From Mastigamoeba balamuthi (taxonomy: Eukaryota > Evosea > Mastigamoebida > Mastigamoebidae), in assembly GCA_902651635.1 (NCBI GenBank), contig CACRSC010000009.1, positions 138,480 to 202,479 of the forward strand: a stretch of 64,000 bases of DNA. Direction: 5' to 3'. A model generated the notes under the pieces. That model ran no database searches and was not told the DNA's origin. It worked only from the letters and a program-made list of their open reading frames with translations. Position numbers and translations under genes: made by a program. Of the stretch, positions 57,552-64,000 are shown piece after piece. Each line of letters starts with the position of its first letter. Positions within the stretch are counted from its first letter, which is position 1.

Positions 57552-57825
57552 ATGGACGACGACGTGCTGTGGGAGGAAGAGGGCTTCGAGGCCGCCGACG
57601 AGGGGCTCATCAACCGCAGCACCCCGCGCCTCATCAGCCGCAAGCGCCAGCACGGCGTCAACGTGGGCCGCATTCTGCCCGCGTCGTTTCTGAAGCGGAA
57701 ATTCGGTTTGATATTAAGTGCTCTCCCCCCGAGACAAATTCCTGATGAGATCCTCTCTCTCTCTCTCTCGCTCTCTCCCTTTCGCCCGGCCCCCCCCCAC
57801 GCCGACAGCGTCCANTCCTGATGAG

Positions 57826-57884
<59 letters not shown>

Positions 57885-59152
57885 CTCTCCCTTTCGCGGC
57901 CCCCCCCCCAGCCGACAGCGTCCATTGGCTCCTGGGGGTGAGCTGGATGAGACTGTTCCTGTTCATATCGATCGCCTTCCTGATCCGCCACATGTTCTTC
58001 ACGCTGATCTTCTTCTTCTGTGCGGGGAGATCCCAGTTCCTCGTACGATCAGGAATCTGACATCGGTGCAAATATCCGGAATCTCGCAGTCATGCCGCAC
58101 TCGGACTACATGCTGAACCCGCACGAGTCGGAGTTCGACAGGTTCCTGGACTCGCTGTGGTTCGTGGTGATGACGGGCGAGGACATCGGGGGTTACGGCC
58201 GCTTCGCGACGCAGTCGCTGGCGGCGAACCTGACGGTGTTCTTCCAGCTGTGGACGAGCAACCTCTGGTTCGCCTGCCTCAACGGCATCGTCTTCCTCAA
58301 GGTCGCCCGCCCCTCGCGCATCGCCCGCACGATCCTCTTCAGCTCCGTCGCCGTCGTCAACGCCGGCGAGGAGTGGTACGACGAGCAGCGCCACGTGTAC
58401 ACGCGGGGGGCCTGCCCGTCGCTGTGCGTGCGCATGGCGACGACGCGCAAGCTGCTGTCGAGGCCCAAGGCCGTCGTCATCATGCTGTGCTCCGAGGACC
58501 CCGAGGGGGGCGTGCCGAGGCCCGGGGGCCCGCGGGTGCGGAGGTCGTACGAGCTCAACTACGAGCTCTTCCACCAGCGCGGGCAGAGGACGAGGGACAC
58601 GTACTACAGCGCCCCGTACATGTACCTGCCCCTGACCTTCGTCATCAACATGGACAAGGGCCAGCCCCCAGCTCTCACTGCTGCCACCCCCGAGGCCCTC
58701 GCGGAATCCGAGGTCGAGATTATCTTCATTGTCGAGTGAGTGTGGCCTCTCCCTTCGGGTCCTCGCCCTCGTGCCCCAGTTTCTCCCTGGTCTTCTGTTT
58801 TGCGCTTCTGTTGTTCCTGACCTGTGTTGACCTGGGCGAATACCTGGGAGCTGCCCTGGAGCTCGTGGTTGGCCTCTCAGACGCGTTCATTGCCACCCTG
58901 AGTCGTTCACTCAACGCTGTACATTTCAGAGGCGTGGACGAGGCCACGTCGGCGACGGTGCAGGCGAGGTGGTCGTATGTCGCGGACGAGGTCCTGTGGG
59001 ACGCCAGGTTCAAGCCGATGGTCAGCGAGACGGCGGGGCGCGTCGAGGGCCGCGAGCGTGGCTTCGATGTGGACTTCAGCAAGATCAGCGACATCGAGTT
59101 CCTGCAGAGGACCGTCATCAAGGAGGACACTGTCCACTATGCGCCACACTGA
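57552..59152 (+). CDS. Inward-rectifier-type (Kir) potassium channel with a diverged filter
   Basis: Four exons (57552-57685, 57919-58019, 58090-58735, 58930-59152) sum to 367 residues with all phases closing. M1 is VSWMRLFLFISIAFLI. The pore and filter read LWFVVMTGEDIGGYGRFA (TGEDIGGYG about 107-115), in place of T-x-T-T-I-G-Y-G. M2 ends FLKVARPSRIARTILFSSVA, matching Kir (RP..R..TllFS..AVI). The cytosolic domain has PLTFVINMDKGQPP, EVEIIFIVE|GVDEAT, RWSYVADEVLWDARF and FDVDFSKISD, the order of Kir beta-sandwich motifs (leG.., R-SY...e). Kir channels conduct potassium inward in the plasma membrane. Here the GYG is kept but an extra Gly precedes it and the Thr-Thr is replaced by Glu-Asp, so ion choice is uncertain. 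Intron 1 contains a long CT repeat. Confidence 0.85.
57740..57924. repeat. CT microsatellite duplicated across an N, inside an intron
   Basis: 57740-57814 and 57816-57924 both run TCCTGATGAGATCC, then a (CT)n tract, CGCTCTCTCCCTTTCGC and GACAGCGTCCA. The copies differ mainly in CT length (short before, long after) and a few bases. The N at 57815 lies between. It looks like an unmerged repeat-end join. It falls in intron 1 of the Kir gene. Confidence 0.8.
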
Positions 59153-59688
59153 GCCGAGCCACACCATCTTCTCCCGCCCGTGTAACACAGCAACACTGCC
59201 CTTTTGAATACAACTGTGACTTTTGTGGTGAAGTGGGCGTAAACCCCTGAGCTGTCTCTGATGACGTCTCAGTACACCATGAGGAGTAGATGTGTTACAC
59301 AGCCTCTCCAAGACGTGTGAGCGAAATGAAGTCCGCAGTTTTTTTTTGCCCGGGCTGCGCCCGAAAAATGAAGCACCCCATTACGGCGCGAAGCAATCGA
59401 GTGTGGTTGTTATTTCTTCCACGCAGTACACGGGCGTCGAAGGGAGAATCCAGTTTCCCAAGCAATCCTGCTCTAGGTGAGCTGGCCGTTTTCCTGTTCC
59501 GCCACGCAGCTCAACTCGACCAGAAACGCGAATCCGGCCAAACGAGGACACGACGCTATCTGCCAGACAATGCGCGACACCAAGTCTTCATGGCGGAACA
59601 AGTCCCTGAGGCATCTCTCGTCCTTCAACACCTGCGGGATTGTGAGGAAGACCGAAGGAAAGCGCCAGCCAAATAAGTAATCTGAAGT
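59153..59688. other. Intergenic stretch, convergent 3' ends
   Basis: This holds the 3' flanks of the Kir channel and OTU protease genes. Short open frames lack domains. Confidence 0.5.
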
Positions 59689-61597
59689 TCATCGCACCAG
59701 TGTCGTGAGAGCGACAAACAGGCTGTACGTTGTGTCCACGTTCTTCTCCGTCAGGATCATCTTCTCCAGAACTGACGCGCACTGCAGCAACGCCTCAGAC
59801 AGGAAGCAGAGCGTTGCGATGCTGCAGGGATGAACAGGAGAAGGTCAGTGCGAAGCTGGTTGATCGTCTGCTACCCACTTGATCAGAACGATCGATAGTG
59901 GCTGCCGCACTTCGTCCGCAGGCGACTCGCACAGAGCGAGAGCGTACTGCTGGAACGAGGGACTCTTGGCAACGAAATTGACCGTTCGATAGGACCTGCG
60001 CGGGCGCCGGTGAGGACACGCCAGAGGAGCGGGCAGGGAGGGCCACGACTCACGACGTGAGGTTGGCGAACAGCCGGGCGAGCCCGACGTGCGACGCGAA
60101 CGGCGCCGTCTCGATGGGCACGCGCCGCACCAGCAAATCGACGAGGGGCGCGGCGTCCTCGCGGATGCTGGACTGCACAGCGGGGTGCAGCACAACGTAC
60201 CGCATCAGGTCGAGGAGCTCGTACGGCAGCACAGGGACGACCAGCGCCATCAACTCCACGCGCGACCACCAGTTTGCCTGCAGGCGCTGAGACGCCTCCG
60301 CGTCCCCCGCGAGTGCCTTCCTGACCACGTCGACGACGTCGGCGGCGAGTTCCGCGGGCATGTGCTTCGACAGGACGGGCTCCTCCTCGTATCTCACTCC
60401 CCCTGCCCGGATAAAGCGCCGCGCAGAGGCCAGCAGCTCCTCGGGGATGGCTGGGGCCTGCGGGTACTTTGGCACGATCGGGGGGTCGAGGCTGGGCGCC
60501 TCGGCACCCTGCTGGAGCCGCAGCAGGTAGAGGCGGATGACGTCCGCCTTCCTGTAGTCCCTCTCCTCGTCGAGGTGGAACTGCGACGCGAAGCTGCGCA
60601 GCGCCTCGTCAACGGGCACTGAGCAAGTTGTGAGCCACAGGGCGCGGACCGGGTGGCGCGACCTCGGGTGTCGTAGTCGAAGAAAGACGTCGAGTGCCCG
60701 AGCTGCACGGGGATGCGCACCACTCGAGGTATCCGCCTGGCCAGCGCCTTGGCCGCGGGCGGCGCCTGCATGCTCTCGGCACTGTCGACGTACGCCGCGA
60801 CGAGCGCGCAGGGGTCCTCGCCCGAGGCCAGGAACGCCACGGGAAGCGGCGGCCAGGCGATCGAGCGGCCCCGCGGGGTGTCCGCCGGCGCCAGGGCCAC
60901 AAAGTGGCGCATCTCGCCCGAGGCCCAGGCGAGCGCGATGGGGCGCCTGGAGCTGACCTCCTCCGGGGGGATGCGGACGGGGAGGAAGACCGCGGCGGCG
61001 CCACCCTCGGCGAGCACCTGCGTCCTCGCGACGTCCCAGTCGCTCGCGAAGACGAGTATCGGGCGGCGGATGGCGTTTGCGAGCGCGAAGCAGTGGAGGA
61101 ACTCGAGGTACTGCCCCGGCGTCTCCGCGGCCCTCACAATCGACTCCCACCACGCGTCATCGCTCTTCCCTGGAAAAAAACAACCGGAGTGTAAGACGCG
61201 GGAACCGACCGGGGGGGCGGGGAAAAGCGGTGCGAAAACCGAGCAGAGTCCGGGCGCGATAAAACGGGGCGTTGTCTTTGAGCTCGGCGGCCATCGCGTG
61301 ACGCAATGCCACGTCATGCGTCTCTACTCCCCACATGGCGCGCGAGACGGCGTGCAGCAGGCAGTTGCCGTCGCCCGTCGTGGAGAGCGGGAACACGTCT
61401 GCGCGGACGCGGACGCCACGTGTCCTCAGCGTCGCGTCGAGGTAGCGGCACGCGAGCTCGTCGACGTCGCCCGCGAGCTCGGCCACGGCGGGCACGCCCT
61501 CGGCCGACGCCGGGTACGCGAAGGTGGTGGTCGTGGGCGGCATCCTGGTGCCCCCGCCGCGGGCGACGGCGCCGACGAGCTGGCAGAGCAGACACAT
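59689..61597 (-). CDS. OTU deubiquitinase fused to PFU-like and PUL domains
   Basis: Five exons (61597-61240, 61169-60663, 60618-60054, 59995-59879, 59821-59689) close to 559 residues. The OTU core has TTGDGNCLLHAVSRAMWG (Cys79 in DGNC) and HFVAL (His about 208), and FLHCFALANAIRRPILVF, like A20/TRABID/VCPIP-type OTUs. IPVQLGHSTSFFDYDTR|VPVDEAL and the helix to YLLRLQQG resemble the PFU ubiquitin-binding domain. The C-terminal 220 residues resemble the PUL domain of PLAA/Ufd3/Doa1: YELLDLMRYVVLHPAVQSSI here fits [20 protein letters not shown], and YSLFVALTTLVR fits FRLLVALGTLI. PUL domains bind Cdc48/p97. So this should be a Cdc48-tethered deubiquitinase. The last intron is AA|GTGGGT to CTGCAG|C. 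Confidence 0.82.
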
Positions 61598-61859
61598 CGG
61601 AACCTCGATGCCCTTCAATTGAAGGGCCGATATTGTCACTCTGTTTGATTTCAGCGCAGATATTTTGGACCTTCGACGTCCGAGATATTTTCGGTTCTTG
61701 TTCGGCAGGACGCTCCAGGCGGTCTGGGCGAGCTTTCTTGGCGGCGATGGCCGTGCGATGCGCATCGAGATACTGTGGTGCGCGATCTGGTGGGATTGAG
61801 CGCCACCGAGATCGGGAATTTCCAGCCCAGATCCGTCAGTTTTCAGTCCGCATTACGGA
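61598..61859. promoter_or_regulatory. Divergent promoter region (OTU-PUL / LIM gene)
   Basis: 262 bp between opposite starts. GATATTTT occurs twice near 61660-61695 around a short CTTCGACGTCCGAG stretch. No gene is supported. Confidence 0.5.
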
Positions 61860-64000
61860 ATGGCGTCTTCGCCGTGCGCGGTCTGCCAGAAGCGCGTGTA
61901 CAGCTTCGAGCGCGTCCTCGCCGGCGACCACTGCTTCCACTTCACGTGCTTCCGCTGTGCGTCGCCAGCGAGCTGGCACACTCGGCTTCATTTTTTCGCA
62001 CTGGCCCCCCCACCCCCACCAACCGGCGTTCGCCCCTTTTGCATTCATCCAGGTCACGAATGCGGCGAGCCCCTTTCCAGGGCCACATTCGGCGGGTGCG
62101 TCGCCACGACGGTGTTCTGCCAGCGCCACCTCTCGTGTGCGCTGGGCCTCGCGACCTCGAGCGCCGAGGAGGCCGTCCGGGCTGTCAGTGCCGCTGCGAG
62201 CGCGGTGCTCAGCCAGCAGCAGCCCTCGCCCAGCGTCCCGGAACTCCTGCAACCGACGCCGGTCCTGGCGCCAAACGCCTCCCTGAAGGCGAGACTCCCA
62301 GCTTCGGACGAGGCGCAGCAGCGGTCGGAGAGCACCCGGGCGATCGAGGGGCAGGAGGTGTTCGTGATGCCCGTCAGGAGGGTCCTGTCTGACATGTCGC
62401 AGTCGCCGATCGCGCCTCCTCCAGCGCCCTCGAGCGCCCCAGGGCATCAGCAGCAGCAGCAGCCCAGGATTGTCGTACGGCAGGCGCCCCCGCAGCGACA
62501 GAGGGCAGACGTGCCGTCGTGGCCGGCGACGAGCTCCGCGGCTGCTGTACCCATCCAGCCCATCCAGCCCATCCAGCCCGCCCGCAAGGCAGTTCCCGTC
62601 GCCGAGGCACCACACGCGGCCGCGGCGCGACGGACGAAGACTGTGAGGTTCGACCTGCCCAGCATCCCACGTGTGCTCTCGCCTGCAGACGTCGTGCCCC
62701 TCAAGAGGTCGCCCGGGAGAAGCCCCAGAGACCCCGTCGATGCAACACAGTCGCTCAGAGAGGAGCTGGCTAAGACTCAGGAGGCCCTGCGCGAGGCCCA
62801 GATGAGGGCAGAGGCTGCAGAGAGGCTCTCCTCTGAGAGGCTGCGGCGGGAGATGGCCAAGACCGACAAGATGGCTGCGGAGCTCGCACTTCTCCGTACG
62901 AGACAGCAGAAGCAGGCGCCGAGCAGAGCCGACTCCCGCGTGCGGTCGACCGTGTCCTTCGGCAACGCGTCGCCCATCAAGAGGGCCGCGGGCCGCGAGC
63001 CCCTCTCGGCGTGCGCTCTGCTACTGCCGCAGAACGGTGTTACGAAGGCTCCACCGCCGTACGTTGACGGCGAGTGGTACGGGCAGCTCTCGGGAGGCGC
63101 GGACTCGACGAGGAACCCGCAGTTCGCTCTGCTGCTCCCGACGTCGGCAGCCAAGGTCAAAATCACGCTGAACGTGCTCGAGACCAGCTCGGCACACACA
63201 CCACCCCAGGTCTCCGTGCTCCGCAGTCCGACAGGATCCAGTACGAACAACCCACAGACTTCGCTGGCTGATTGGGCCTCCAGGAATCCTCGAGTTCACC
63301 CCGGGCAACGTATGTGCGAAGGCCGTTGGTGCGCACGGACAGAACGGCGGTGCGTCGTCTGTCCAATGGAGCCTGCGACTGATAATGCGTACTGCAGTCT
63401 CTCTCGAGACTAAGCTGCCGAGTACGACCGGTCAGACGTGCTTCGTAATAATACCGTCGCTTGCTGCGCCTGGGGTCACGGGCAAGTTCAGGTCAGCGTT
63501 ACTAGTATCGCTCAGACAACGCTGACAGGGCCACAATTTACATCGCAGACTCCATGTGAAGTCCGAGGGGTCCTGCCACTACCTGCGAGAGTTACCGTCA
63601 GCGTCGTGCATCAGCATTACGGTACGCGAGGGGGTGAGGTGCACTCGCCCTCGCTGACTCTCCAGTGCAGTCGAAGTGGGAGAGAGGGCTCTGCGGGGGA
63701 TTCAAGTCGTCCAGGAACCCGCAATTCAGAGTCCACTCGTCGAAGCCGTGCTTTGTGTCGGTTACCCTCACTGCGGCCGCGTCGTCCAACCCCGACCACG
63801 GTTTGGCCATCGTCGTGTGCAAGCCGGCGCCTCGTGCGTTCTCATCCCGACATTGCAACCGACTGAGCTTTGTGGCAAGTGAGAGACAACCACGCGCGAA
63901 AGTTCGTGGACGATGCGAGTGTGGTGGGGACAAGCACTCTGCGCAACACCCTATGCAGTGCGGGTTATCCCGCTTGCTGCCGTCTTCTGAACGCAATCCG
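61860..64000 (+). CDS. LIM-domain protein with coiled coil and tandem calpain-type C2L domains, 3' end outside window
   Basis: Exon 1 61860-61956 joins exon 2 at 62053 as CFRC|HECGEPLSRATFGG, giving one LIM domain (CAVCQKRV..CFHFTCFRC|HEC..FCQRHL). A Pro/Gln-rich linker follows with three IQP repeats (PIQPIQPIQP), then a coiled coil (LREELAKTQEALREAQMRAE). After that, EWYGQLSGGADSTRNPQFAL resembles the calpain beta-sandwich (domain III: W-x-x-x-x-GGc-x-x-x-x-RNPQF), continuing in another exon as VSLETKLPSTTGQTCFVIIP. A second copy near 63677 reads WERGLCGGFKSSRNPQFRV. Introns beyond 63200 are not fully resolved and the gene leaves the window. No calpain protease domain is seen. Probably a cytoskeletal adaptor. 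Confidence 0.72.

Noticed and set aside
57740-57924. CT repeat as a promoter GAGA-type element
   Set aside because: It lies within an intron after the start codon and is duplicated by an assembly join.
57552-59152. Polycystin or TRP channel reading
   Set aside because: The FSS.AV and RWSY...ARF cytosolic motifs match inward rectifiers; only two membrane helices are present.

Overview
The window is nuclear DNA of a unicellular eukaryote. It is GC-rich and gene-dense, and most genes are split by short introns of about 40 to 250 bases. It carries one nuclear-type tRNA, a histone H3, a nucleoporin and many signalling proteins. The mix (periplasmic-binding-protein receptor fused to a kinase-like domain, PH-domain Akt, STE-type kinase, Kir channel, VIT/VWA protein, LIM protein, secreted metalloprotease) recalls free-living amoebae such as Amoebozoa. 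That placement is inference, and no species is claimed. About 25 protein genes are described. Exon joins were worked out by reading frame and by family alignment; where I could not close a join I say so.

Layout. 0-4 kb: 3' part, to the left edge, of a receptor with two binding-protein domains and a kinase-like domain lacking its catalytic residues. 4.9-5.4 kb: a decayed VPS9 fragment. 6-11.4 kb: ZIP transporter, coiled-coil protein, secreted LamG-like protein, purine phosphoribosyltransferase. 11.6-17 kb: lysine-rich protein with three RRMs, histone H3, methyltransferase. 17.5-19.7 kb: head-to-head paralogues of an unrecognised family. 20.1-23.6 kb: VIT/VWA protein. 23.6-25.9 kb: the only AT-rich island, holding relics of two DNA transposons. 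25.9-33.5 kb: HRD1 ubiquitin ligase, LmbE/PIG-L-like deacetylase, DENN/SPA-type protein. 34-41 kb: Nup98, a ubiquitin-binding PARP-like protein, and a gene split by an assembly gap. 41.4-53 kb: SLC49-like transporter, GPI-anchored metalloprotease, Akt, STE kinase with C-terminal propeller. 53.5-64 kb: tRNA-Ala, LRR protein, Pus1, Kir channel, an OTU-PFU-PUL deubiquitinase, and a LIM/calpain-C2L protein running off the right edge.

Themes. Three proteins belong to ubiquitin/Cdc48 biology: HRD1, an OTU protease fused to PLAA/Ufd3-type PFU and PUL modules, and a PARP-like protein with CUE and UIM-like motifs. Several genes start back to back over 200-500 bp, suggesting shared promoters. Donor sites are relaxed (GTACGC, GTGCGT, GTCCGC, GTGAGT), and at least three introns seem to use a GC donor in the context AAG|GCAC. 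Two single N bases (40020, 57815) lie between near-identical sequences and look like unmerged contig ends.
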